A DNA stretch of 41,543 nt from Chromobacterium sinusclupearum (GTDB lineage: Bacteria > Pseudomonadota > Gammaproteobacteria > Burkholderiales > Chromobacteriaceae), in the NCBI RefSeq assembly GCF_002902845.1, contig NZ_PPTF01000018.1, forward strand, positions 26,260 through 67,802, written 5' to 3'. A program made the translations under genes and the position numbers. Below are positions 20,406 to 27,457 of this stretch, piece by piece; positions within the stretch are counted from its first letter, which is position 1, and every line of letters begins with the position of its first letter. Below the pieces are notes generated by a model. That model was not told the origin of the DNA. It ran no database searches and worked only from the letters and a program-made list of their open reading frames with translations.

Positions 20406-20912
20406 TTACAGGCTGCTCAGATACTGCTGCAGCGCCTTGATGTTGGCCTCGTAGGCGGCCGGCGAGCCCAGTTCGACGCCGCCGCTGCGCACGTAGTAGG
20501 CAAACGGCACGGCGCGGGTGTCGAAGAAGGGCAGGAAATCATCCGGCTGCAGCGTGGTGCCGTTCAGGCCAATCGCCCAGTTGTTGGCCTTGTAGCGGTT
20601 CAGCTGCTCGATCACGCCATGCACGGCCAGCCCCTCGGCGCTGCGGATCAGCGCGATGTAGTGGTTCAGCGTGTCGATGTTGGTCTGATAGGCGGTCGGC
20701 TCTCCCACGCTGACGCCCTTGGCGCGCACATAGTAGGAGAACGGCAGGTTGCGCTCGGTGAAGAAGGACAGGAAGCCGTCCGGCGCCAGTGTGTCGCCGT
20801 TCAGGCCGATGGCCCAGTTCTTGGACTGATAGTCCTTCAACTGTTTGATGATTTCGTTGCTGGCTTCGATGGCCTGTTTGGCCGGGACGTTCACTGCTGT
20901 GATCTGGCTCAT
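20406..20912 (-). CDS. Hypothetical protein made of two copies of an unrecognised ~75-residue domain
   Basis: I do not recognise the family. The 168 residues consist of two tandem copies (about 16-90 and 97-168). Each contains NWAIGLNG, then a TL-x-P-D-x-FL-x-FF-x-x-R segment, PF-x-YYVR, a GV-x-x-G-x-P-x-AY motif and an N-I-x-x-L-x-x-Y end. It has no signal peptide, membrane segment or Cys, so it is probably cytoplasmic. The ATG at 20912 has AGGAG seven bases upstream. It is monocistronic, with its own terminator (20362-20394). The strong conservation of aromatic and Gly/Asn positions between copies suggests a binding fold kept under selection, but function is unknown. Confidence 0.85.
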   Translation of the reverse strand: MSQITAVNVPAKQAIEASNEIIKQLKDYQSKNWAIGLNGDTLAPDGFLSFFTERNLPFSYYVRAKGVSVGEPTAYQTNIDTLNHYIALIRSAEGLAVHGVIEQLNRYKANNWAIGLNGTTLQPDDFLPFFDTRAVPFAYYVRSGGVELGSPAAYEANIKALQQYLSSL

Positions 20913-21197
20913 TTCTGCGCTCCTGAATGGGTTGAGTGACAGGAAATGCGTGCTGCCCGGGTATGCGTATCGCTAGCCTTCATGTTTGCCATCCTGCAGG
21001 AGTGGATCGATTGGCGTCGATCAGGCAGGGCCAGAATAGCCTGGGGGGAGCGGGGGAGATACTGCCAGATAGGTTAGGTGTATTTTGAGAATGAAATGCT
21101 ATAAAAACCTTCAGGGTTGAAATCCTGTTTCAATAGCTATTCATTTTTTGATATAAGGCTTGAGTGTTGCCGCGCCGCGGATGGCGGCGCTGCCTGC
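20913..21197. other. Intergenic region with candidate operator and hairpins
   Basis: The region lies between the duplicated-domain gene and slyX, with no credible gene inside. GATCGA/TCGATC arms (21005-21022, 6-nt spacer) lie upstream of the duplicated-domain gene and could be an operator. TTGAAA/TTTCAA flanks five bases near 21117-21133, and GCGCCGC/GCGGCGC (21172-21190) forms a stem just after the slyX stop that may help end its transcript, though no T-run follows directly. The 21060-21160 part is AT-rich. Confidence 0.45.
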
Positions 21198-21425
21198 TCA
21201 ATAGTGCGGCGGGATTTCGTCGCGCAGCGAGGTGGCGGGGCCGTCGTCCGGCTGCGCGCTTCTGAACTGCTGGTACAGCAGGCGGATCTGCTGTTGCAGC
21301 AGGTCGATTTCCTTCTGCTGGCGGGCGACGGTGGCGTTGAGCGCGTCCAAGAGCTCGTCCTGGAAGGCGAGGCGCACTTCCAGCGCCTCGACGCGGTTTT
21401 CGGTATTGGTGTCCATGCCCGCCAT
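21198..21425 (-). CDS. slyX: SlyX family protein
   Basis: The product has 75 residues, or 72 if the second ATG (21416) is used. It is a coiled-coil with heptad spacing (VEALEVRLAFQDELLDALNA, ARQQKEIDLLQQQIRLLYQQ) and the Pro-rich C-terminus typical of SlyX (DEIPPHY). The biochemical role of SlyX is unknown. The start lies one base after the stop of the NhaC-type antiporter, so the two are co-transcribed. Confidence 0.9.
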   Translation of the reverse strand: MAGMDTNTENRVEALEVRLAFQDELLDALNATVARQQKEIDLLQQQIRLLYQQFRSAQPDDGPATSLRDEIPPHY

Positions 21426-21426
21426 T

Positions 21427-22740
21427 CTACAACACCATGGCCGCGATCCAGCCCGCCGCCATCAGCGGCAGGTTGAAATGCAGGAAGGTGGGCAGCACGG
21501 TGTCGCGGATGTGGTCGTGCTGGCCGTCCAGGCTCAGGCCGGAGGTCGGCCCCATGGTGGAGTCCGATGCCGGCGAACCGGCGTCGCCCAAGGCGCCAGC
21601 GGTGCCGATGATGGCCACGGTGGCCAGCGGCGAGAAGCCCAGGTGCGCGCACAGCGGCACATAGATGGCGGTGAGGATGGGCACGGTGGAGAACGAGGAG
21701 CCGATGCCCAGCGTCACCGTCATGCCGATGGCCAGCATCGCCAGCGCCGCCAGCGAGCGCTGGCCCTCGAACAGCGCCGCGCCGGCCTTGACCAGCGGCG
21801 CGATTTCGCCGGTGGCGCGCAGCACTTCGGCGAAACCCTGGGCGGTGATCATGGTGAAGCCCACCATCGCCATCATCTTCATGCCTTCGTTGAACACGCC
21901 GTCGGCGTCTTTCCACTTGACCACGCCAGCCGCCAGGAATAGCAGAAAGCCGGACAGCGCGCCCATGATCATCGAGCCGGTATACAGCTGCACCGAGAAG
22001 GCCGCGACGATGGCGGCGCAGGCCGTGGCCAGCGATTTGCGGCTGACGCGGGCATGCGTGCGCTCGGCGTTTTCTATCTTGCCCAGCGAATAGCGGCGCG
22101 GCCGGCGGTAACTAAACAGCACCGCGACCAGCAGGCCCGCTACCATGCCCAGCGCCGGTATCGCCATCGCGTGCATCACGTTGATGCCCGAGGTGTCCAT
22201 GCCGGCCTTGGCGGCGTTGCCGAGCAGGATCTGCTTCAGATAGATGTCGCCGAAGCCGACCGGGAACACCATATACGGCGTGACCAGGCCGAAGGTGAGC
22301 ACGCAGGCCACCAGGCGGCGGTCCAGCTGCAGCCGCGCCATCACGTATAGCAGCGGCGGGATCAGCATCGGGATGAAGGCGATGTGGATGGGCACCAGAT
22401 TCTGGCTGGCGATGCTGACGCAGCCGAGCAGCGTGATCAGCGTCCATTTCAACTTGCCGTGCGCGCTGTGGTTTTCCAGTTTTTTCACGGCCAGATCGGC
22501 CATGGCATGCGGCAGGCCGGACTTGGCGATGGCGACGGCGAAGGCGCCGAGCAGGGCGTAGGACAGCGCCACCGAGGCGCCGCCGGTAATGCCGTTATTG
22601 AAGGCGGCCAGGGTGGCGGACAGCGACAGCCCGCCGGCCAAGCCGCCGATCAGCGCCCCCAGCAGCAGGCTGATGACGACGTGGGTACGCAACAGGGTCA
22701 GGGTGAGCATGGTGCCCACGGCTAATACAACGGCATTCAT
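21427..22740 (-). CDS. NhaC/YuiF-family Na+/H+ antiporter-like membrane protein
   Basis: The product has 437 residues from the ATG at 22740; a TTG four codons upstream is possible. It has about a dozen hydrophobic segments. Family motifs include ASVALSYALLGAFAVAIAKS, ASQNLVPIHIAFIPMLIPPL, ATVAIIGTAGALGDAGSPAS and DSTMGPTSGL in the C-terminal half. Relatives are annotated as Na+/H+ antiporters or amino-acid-type carriers of the ion-transporter superfamily; the actual substrate is uncertain. It is followed directly by slyX. The 196-nt gap to the divergent DUF2325 gene holds AT-rich promoter-like sequence. Confidence 0.87.
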   Translation of the reverse strand: MNAVVLAVGTMLTLTLLRTHVVISLLLGALIGGLAGGLSLSATLAAFNNGITGGASVALSYALLGAFAVAIAKSGLPHAMADLAVKKLENHSAHGKLKWTLITLLGCVSIASQNLVPIHIAFIPMLIPPLLYVMARLQLDRRLVACVLTFGLVTPYMVFPVGFGDIYLKQILLGNAAKAGMDTSGINVMHAMAIPALGMVAGLLVAVLFSYRRPRRYSLGKIENAERTHARVSRKSLATACAAIVAAFSVQLYTGSMIMGALSGFLLFLAAGVVKWKDADGVFNEGMKMMAMVGFTMITAQGFAEVLRATGEIAPLVKAGAALFEGQRSLAALAMLAIGMTVTLGIGSSFSTVPILTAIYVPLCAHLGFSPLATVAIIGTAGALGDAGSPASDSTMGPTSGLSLDGQHDHIRDTVLPTFLHFNLPLMAAGWIAAMVL

Positions 22741-22948
22741 TTGTATAGACAAATCAGTGGCTTAGGCGCGTTGGCGCGGGGCGGGCAGGGTAGCCGGTTT
22801 TGGCCGGGCTGTCGAGCAGGCTGGAGGAATAGGTCTTTTATATTCCAAATCGTGATTAGCTTTTCACTCAATATTGCTAGGGGAAATTTAAAAAGCGTTT
22901 TACAGTCGTTTCATCACCTGAATCCGCGCGACATGGCAAGGAGGCAAG

Positions 22949-23245
22949 ATGGAAGCGTTGCTGGTAGGGGCTGACAGCCTGGGCAATATCCCGGAAGTGT
23001 TACGGAGCTACGATATCCGTATCGCCCGCCACATCTGTGGACGCAATGTCGCGCATCAACGGCGCGCGCCGCTGCCCGGCCGGCCGGATTTGCTGATCCT
23101 GTTGACCGACTTCCTCGGCCACAATGTGATGCGCAATTATCGCGACAGCGCCGCGGCCTTGGGCATCCCGGTGCTGGCCTGCCGCCGCTCCGCCACCGCG
23201 GTGGAGCAGCGCCTGCGCCATCACGGCTGGAGGCGGCTGTCATGA
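22949..23245 (+). CDS. DUF2325 domain protein
   Basis: The product has 98 residues and an excellent ribosome site (AAGGAGG, 4 nt before the ATG). It is a single DUF2325 domain: ALLVGADSLGNIPEVLRSYD, then LLILLTDFLGHNVMRNYRDS and a C-terminal GIPVLACRRSATAVEQRL. The pattern of a leading V-G-G/A-D motif and a central 'D..H' region looks Rossmann-like; function is not established in the literature I know. The stop overlaps the start of a 39-residue ORF (ATGA). Divergent from the antiporter. Confidence 0.87.
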   Translation: MEALLVGADSLGNIPEVLRSYDIRIARHICGRNVAHQRRAPLPGRPDLLILLTDFLGHNVMRNYRDSAAALGIPVLACRRSATAVEQRLRHHGWRRLS

Positions 23246-23361
23246 TCTTCTCCGGCAACGAAAACTGGCTGGCCTGGCTGCTGGGCCGCACCGCGCTGCA
23301 AGCTTCGCCCCGCGTGGAATGGCGCCGCGTCGAGCCGCCACCGGCGCCGGTCAAGCGCTGA
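23242..23361 (+). CDS. Small 39-residue protein overlapping the DUF2325 gene
   Basis: The ATG at 23242 overlaps the DUF2325 stop (ATGA), so translation could be coupled. The product begins MIFSGNENWLAWLLGRTALQ and ends in a Pro/Arg-rich tail (EPPPAPVKR). It is Trp-rich (three Trp). There is no independent strong ribosome site, although CTGGAGGCGG lies about 8 nt upstream. It is supported only by context and codon use; it may be a small partner of the DUF2325 protein or a chance frame. Confidence 0.45.
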   Translation: MIFSGNENWLAWLLGRTALQASPRVEWRRVEPPPAPVKR

Positions 23362-23482
23362 AACCGGTTGGCGGCGCTGGTTCCCCGGCCGCCGTTCTGC
23401 GAAACTCCCATCCATTGTTTGCGTCCAAGCGGTCTGTCCGCCGCGGCGGGCGCTTTATCATTGGGAAACAGGGAACCGCTTG

Positions 23483-23878
23483 ATGTCAGTCTTTTCCGTT
23501 GAATTCAAAGTGCGCGACTACGAGTGCGATATGCAGGGCATCGTCAACAACGGCGTGTATTTCAACTACCTGGAGCATGCTCGCCACGAGTTTCTGCTGG
23601 CCAAGGGCATAGATTTCGCCGCGCTGGCCCGCGACAAGATCAATCTGGTGGTGGTGCGCTCGGAGATGGACTACAAGGCCTCGCTGACCAGCGGCGACAC
23701 CTTTGTTGTCACCGTGGCTTTCGAGCCGGTGTCGCGGGTCCGCTTCGGCTTCCGTCAGCAAGTGATTCGCCAGGCCGACGGCAAGGTCGTGCTGGAAGGT
23801 CTGATCATCGGCACCGCCATCAACGAGCGCGGCCGGCCGGCGATTCCGGAAGGCTTCGCCGAGCGGCTGACCGCCTGA
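23483..23878 (+). CDS. Acyl-CoA thioesterase (4HBT hotdog fold, YbgC/FadM-like)
   Basis: The product has 131 residues from the ATG at 23483, with AGGGAA upstream. The hotdog thioesterase signature is clear: VRDYECDMQGIVNNGVYFNY, where the Asp before the G-x-V-x-N-x-x-Y motif is the usual catalytic residue, followed by LEHARHEFLL. The second half contains VVRSEMDYKASLTSGDTFVV. It probably hydrolyses an acyl-CoA in the cytoplasm; the chain type is unknown. It stands alone, and its 3' side is occupied by the dispersed repeat at 23889. Confidence 0.92.
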   Translation: MSVFSVEFKVRDYECDMQGIVNNGVYFNYLEHARHEFLLAKGIDFAALARDKINLVVVRSEMDYKASLTSGDTFVVTVAFEPVSRVRFGFRQQVIRQADGKVVLEGLIIGTAINERGRPAIPEGFAERLTA

Positions 23879-23888
23879 AAAACGGATT

Positions 23889-24001
23889 TAGCCACGAAAT
23901 CCACGAAAAACACGGACGAAGGCCGACTATCGAGATCGGAGAGACGGCGGCCGTTGGTTGGCCGCTGCGTTTTTCGCGCTTTCTGCGTGTTTCCGTAGCC
24001 G
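23889..24001. repeat. Short dispersed repeat with imperfect inverted ends (copy 2)
   Basis: The left end is GCCACGAAATCCACGAAAAA then CACG. The right end, read on the minus strand, is GGCTACGGAAACACGCAGAA followed by AGCGCGAAAAAC, an imperfect inverse. The left end shares 23 of 24 bases with copy 1 at 8539-8563. It lies between the thioesterase stop and the end of an ArsR-type gene and contains no credible gene. Confidence 0.6.
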
Positions 24002-24027
24002 AGAACGCTTTCCGCCACCCCTTTCTC

Positions 24028-24747
24028 TCAGGCCGATTCTGTCAGCGTCTCCGGCCGGATGCCCCACTGTTCGCGCAGAAAGGCTTGCCCGGCCGGCGTG
24101 ACGCGCAGCGCGCGGCTGTCCTGCCGCCGCTCCACCCAATTCCGCTGTTGAAACTCCCGGCATAGCGCCGCGCCAAACGCGCCGGCCAGATGTGGCCGCC
24201 GTTCGCTCCAGTCCAGGCAGGCGCGCGCCAGCGGCCGTTTGCCGCGGGTCGGCGCGGTGACCCCCAGGGTGGCGGCAAACCAGCGCCGTCCCGACGGCGT
24301 GACCTCGAACTGTCTTTCCCCATTCAGCAGCAACAGTCCGTCCGCTTGCATCGCGTCGGCAATAGCGATGCCCAATCGGCCCGCCAGGTGGTCGTAACAG
24401 GTGCGCGCCAGCCTGAGCTGCGGCGAAACCGGGCTGGCCGCGCGCGGTCGCTGCAGATCATGGCCATGGGCGGCCGCGCTCAAGGCTTCCAGCGCCTGCG
24501 CGATGGCGACATTGGCCAGCAGGTAGTAGCGATGGCGGCCGTGCTGCTCCACCTTCACCGCGCCGCCTTGCAATAGCTTGGCCAGATGGTTGCTGGCGCT
24601 CTGCGCGCTGAGGCCGGCATGACGGGCCAGTTCGCTGGCCGGATAACTGCGGCCATCCAGCAGCAGGAGCAGCATGCGGGCGCGGCCGGGGTCGGCCAGC
24701 AGGCTGGCCAGGCGGCTGATGTCGGGCAGGTTGGCGCCGTTGTTCAT
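24028..24747 (-). CDS. ArsR-type winged-helix regulator with C-terminal extension
   Basis: The product has 239 residues; the ATG at 24747 has GGAG six bases upstream. The N-terminal HTH is ArsR-like: DISRLASLLADPGRARMLLL, then YPASELARHAGLSAQSASNH (recognition helix), then LAKLLQGGAVKVEQHGRHRY (wing). Residues about 110-239 form a second region (LRLARTCYDHLAGRLGIAIA, then GRRWFAATLG and EFQQRNWVERR) shared by a group of long ArsR-like regulators; it may sense a ligand. Metal-site cysteines of classical ArsR are absent. It is divergent from the P450 cassette, which it probably represses. Confidence 0.88.
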   Translation of the reverse strand: MNNGANLPDISRLASLLADPGRARMLLLLLDGRSYPASELARHAGLSAQSASNHLAKLLQGGAVKVEQHGRHRYYLLANVAIAQALEALSAAAHGHDLQRPRAASPVSPQLRLARTCYDHLAGRLGIAIADAMQADGLLLLNGERQFEVTPSGRRWFAATLGVTAPTRGKRPLARACLDWSERRPHLAGAFGAALCREFQQRNWVERRQDSRALRVTPAGQAFLREQWGIRPETLTESA

Positions 24748-24827
24748 GGTTCACTCCAGCGTGAAACATTGTATGGGATGGCTGGCTACGATAAGGGCAT
24801 CTTCAAGACTAGCCAAGGAGTTTTATC

Positions 24828-24932
24828 GTGCCGCAGCTGCCCTGTGATCTGCCAAACCATTCCCACCGTGACGCCCCGAGCTTGAGCGGCCGCGCTGGCG
24901 ACCAGCCGCGCCACTCGGGAGAGGCGGCATGA
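24828..24932 (+). CDS. Possible 34-residue small ORF preceding the P450 gene
   Basis: A GTG at 24828 follows a consensus AAGGAG with 7-nt spacing, and the frame stops in a TGA that overlaps the P450 ATG (ATGA). The peptide starts MPQLPCDLPNHSHRDAPSLS and is rich in His, Pro, Ser and Arg, with one Cys. It could be a translational leader for the P450 gene, a small partner or a peptide substrate. It is also possible that the AAGGAG is fortuitous: the P450 has its own GGGAGAGG site. Confidence 0.4.
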   Translation: MPQLPCDLPNHSHRDAPSLSGRAGDQPRHSGEAA

Positions 24933-26023
24933 ACGACTGGCCGGAACACGCGCTGGCCGCCGCCAGCCATGCCGACCCGTATCCTTACTATCGCGAACTG
25001 GCGCGGCAGGGCTGGATTCGCGACGAGCGTCTGGGCTTATGGCTGGCGGCCTCGGCCGCTGCGGCGCAGGCGGTGTTGGCCAGTCCCGCCTGTCGGGTGC
25101 GGCCGCCCGGCGAGCTTGTCCCCGCGGCATTGGCGGGTTTGCGATTGGGCGACACCTTCGGCCGCTGGCTGCGCATGAGCGAATCGCCTTGGCATCAGCC
25201 GTTGCGCGCGGCCGTCGGCGCGGCGTTTGCCGCGATGCCGCTTGCCACGGTTCAGGCCTGCGCACATCAATTGGCGGCGGCGTTCTTGGCCGATAGGGCG
25301 GTGACGGGCAAGCGTCTGGATGCCCTGGCCGATTATCTGCCGGCGGCGACGTTGGCGGCCTTGCTGGGGTGGCCGGAACCGGCGTGGGGCTCGGTGGCCG
25401 CCCAGGTGGCGGCGCTCGCCCGCGCCTTGGCCGCGGATGCCGACGCGGGAGCGAGAGCGAGTGGGGAGGCGGCTTGCCGTGATCTGCTGGCGCGGTTGGC
25501 GTCCTTGCCGGCCTCGGGATGGCTGGCTGATTGGCGCCAGGCGTTTGCCGAGCTGGGCGATGCCAGCCTGTACGCCAATCTGGCGGGCATGCTGTTTCAG
25601 AGCTGCGATGCCGGCGCGGGATTGATATCGGCCGGGATAGCCTGGCGCTGCGGCGCGCCGTGGGATGGCAACGATGACGCAGAATGGAGCCGCCGGCTGC
25701 AGGCCGATCCGGTGCTGCATCACACCCGCCGCTTCGTTGCCGAGGAGGTCGAGTTGGCCGGGCAGCGCTTGCTTGCCGGCGATGTGGTGCTGGTGTTGCT
25801 GGCCGCCGCGGCGCAGGACCCGGCGGGGCCGGGCGAGGCGATGGATTTTGGCCGGGGCCGCCATGGTTGTCCCGGCGAGCGGCTGGCGCGGGCCATCGCA
25901 AAGGGCGCGCTGGCGGCGCTCGAGGCGGTGCGGCCGGATTGGGAGGCTTTGGCCGGTTCTATTCGCTTCCGCCATCTGCCCAATGCGCGGATACGCCGTT
26001 TTGGCGCAGGAGAGGTGCGATGA
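24929..26023 (+). CDS. Cytochrome P450, short and divergent
   Basis: The product has 364 residues, shorter than the usual ~400. The heme-binding loop is FGRGRHGCPGERLARAIAKG with the axial Cys at C314. K-helix ExxR is E252-x-x-R255 (AEWSRRLQADPVLHHTRR), and the following HTRRFVAEEVELAG matches the P450 strand after helix K. The N-terminus PYPYYRELARQGWIRDERLG also fits. In the I-helix region (LAGMLFQSCDAGAGLISAGI) I do not see the usual acid-Thr pair, which may signal an unusual oxygen-activation mechanism. It has no membrane anchor, so should be a soluble enzyme needing ferredoxin and reductase encoded elsewhere. Coupled by ATGA overlaps to the small ORF before and the monooxygenase after. 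Confidence 0.85.
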   Translation: MNDWPEHALAAASHADPYPYYRELARQGWIRDERLGLWLAASAAAAQAVLASPACRVRPPGELVPAALAGLRLGDTFGRWLRMSESPWHQPLRAAVGAAFAAMPLATVQACAHQLAAAFLADRAVTGKRLDALADYLPAATLAALLGWPEPAWGSVAAQVAALARALAADADAGARASGEAACRDLLARLASLPASGWLADWRQAFAELGDASLYANLAGMLFQSCDAGAGLISAGIAWRCGAPWDGNDDAEWSRRLQADPVLHHTRRFVAEEVELAGQRLLAGDVVLVLLAAAAQDPAGPGEAMDFGRGRHGCPGERLARAIAKGALAALEAVRPDWEALAGSIRFRHLPNARIRRFGAGEVR

Positions 26024-26367
26024 TCGCGGTGATTTTTGAAGTGACGCTGGCCGAAGGCGGGCGGGATGGCTATCTGGATTGGGCCGGTCGACTGGCGGAG
26101 ACGCTCAAGCAAATGGATGGCTTCATCTCCATCGAGCGTTTCCAGAGCCTGGCGCGGCCAGACACCTTGCTGTCGCTATCGTTCTGGCGCGACGAGGCCT
26201 CGTTGGCGGCCTGGCGCAATCTGGCTTCGCACCGGATGGCGCAAGCGGCGGGACGGGATGGGCTGTTCGCCGACTACCGCCTGCGGGTGGCTGCGGTGCT
26301 GCGCGATTACGGCATGAACGCGCGCGGGCAGGCGCCGGCAGACAGCCGCGCCGCGCATTCAGCCTGA
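26020..26367 (+). CDS. Antibiotic-biosynthesis-type (ABM) monooxygenase family protein
   Basis: The product has 115 residues starting in an ATGA overlap with the P450 stop. The dimeric alpha-beta barrel ABM pattern is present: IAVIFEVTLAEGGRDGYLDW, then LKQMDGFISIERFQSLARPD, TLLSLSFWRDEASLAAWRNL and ASHRMAQAAGRDGLFADYRL. Relatives are cofactor-free monooxygenases or heme-degrading/small-ligand barrels, so exact chemistry is open. Coupling with the P450 suggests a joint oxidation of one substrate. Its end overlaps the convergent rsmJ stop by 9 nt. Confidence 0.85.
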   Translation: MIAVIFEVTLAEGGRDGYLDWAGRLAETLKQMDGFISIERFQSLARPDTLLSLSFWRDEASLAAWRNLASHRMAQAAGRDGLFADYRLRVAAVLRDYGMNARGQAPADSRAAHSA

Positions 26368-27135
26368 GGCCAGAGCCTTGATCACATAGAGGTCGAAGCG
26401 GGTGGATTTGCCGTCCAGCACGGCGGACGGCTTGACGCCCGCTATCGGCGCGCCCAGCCGCGGCCGCTTGACCACCACGCGCACTTTGGCGGCGGCGATG
26501 GCGGCGGCCAGCAGCTCGGCGCTGTCCATATCATCGCCAATGACATGCTGGAAGGCCTGCATGTCTTTCTTGGCGGCTGCCGATTTTTTGTCGGTGTCCG
26601 GGAACATCGGGTCGACGAACACCACGTCCGGCCGCTGAGCGTCTTCCAGACTGGCCAGCCAATCGCGCGAATTGGCGTGCACCAGACTCATGCGCGCGGC
26701 GATGTCGCGGGTGGCCTCGTCGCGAAGGGCACGCTCCAAGGCATCGGCCAGCAGCGCCGCCGCCACCGGCGAGCGCTCCACCAGCGTGACCCGGCAGCCC
26801 AGGCTGGCCAGCACGAAGCTGTCGCGGCCCAGGCCGGCGGTGGCGTCCACCACATAGGGCAAATCCTTCGCCCCTTTCAATCCCACCGCCTTGGCTACCG
26901 GCTGGCCGCGGCCGCCGCCTTGCTCGCGGCGATGGCGCGCCGCGCCTTCGACGAATTCGGCGAACACCGCGCCGTGTTTGCCGGTGGTCAACAGCTCCAG
27001 CCGCTCGCCGTTCAGCTCCAGCCAATAGCCGTCGCTAGGCCGTTGTTTTGCCAACGGCAGCAAGAAACGTTCAGACAGGCGACGTGCGGTGTCGAGGCGG
27101 GCGGGTTCAGCGCAGTACAGCGGGGTAGCGGTCAT
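26359..27135 (-). CDS. rsmJ: 16S rRNA (guanine1516-N2)-methyltransferase
   Basis: The product has 258 residues from the ATG at 27135, with AAGGA seven bases upstream. RsmJ motifs: the SAM-binding YVVDATAGLGRDSFVLASLG, VTLVERSPVAAALLADALER, and the catalytic-region VFVDPMFPDTDKKSAAAKKD, plus C-terminal RVVVKRPRLGAPIAG. It methylates a guanine of 16S rRNA in the small subunit. A housekeeping gene, convergent with the P450-ABM cassette. Confidence 0.95.
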   Translation of the reverse strand: MTATPLYCAEPARLDTARRLSERFLLPLAKQRPSDGYWLELNGERLELLTTGKHGAVFAEFVEGAARHRREQGGGRGQPVAKAVGLKGAKDLPYVVDATAGLGRDSFVLASLGCRVTLVERSPVAAALLADALERALRDEATRDIAARMSLVHANSRDWLASLEDAQRPDVVFVDPMFPDTDKKSAAAKKDMQAFQHVIGDDMDSAELLAAAIAAAKVRVVVKRPRLGAPIAGVKPSAVLDGKSTRFDLYVIKALASG

Positions 27136-27457
27136 CGGGCATCCTTGAAAACTGATGCGCACGATACGGGATGCGCGTTTCTGCTGCAAGTTGGCATTTT
27201 TTGCTCGGTATGTTCAGGGCGGCTAAGTAATTTTAGCTAAAGCCTCTTTACGCATATAACATTTTTTAACGAGTAAAAATGGTCTATCCATCATATGTGA
27301 ACACATACTGCTCAGTGTGAGTCGCTACGGGACAAAGACGCGGCAGCCAAACCCTATCCCGCCTGACGCCGCCGTGTCTTGAACGGTTGGCGCTGGCGTG
27401 TATGGAATGGCGCGCGGCTTTGTAAACGGCTCCGGGTGTGTTGTCGGGAGAATGGTC
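27136..27457. promoter_or_regulatory. Promoter region of the giant-protein operon
   Basis: The gap between the rsmJ and giant-protein starts. 27190-27300 is markedly AT-rich. A 6-bp inverted repeat TATGTG-AA-CACATA lies at 27294-27307. A sigma70-like pair TTGAAC (27379-27384) and TATGGA (27401-27406), spaced 16 nt, would start transcription about 45 nt before the ATG at 27458. The AT-rich block could bind H-NS-like silencers. Boxes are seen; activity is inferred. Confidence 0.5.

Noticed and set aside
23927..24163. Small minus-strand frames over the 23.9 kb repeat and the ArsR gene end
   Set aside because: They read through the dispersed repeat and overlap a well-supported gene in another frame.
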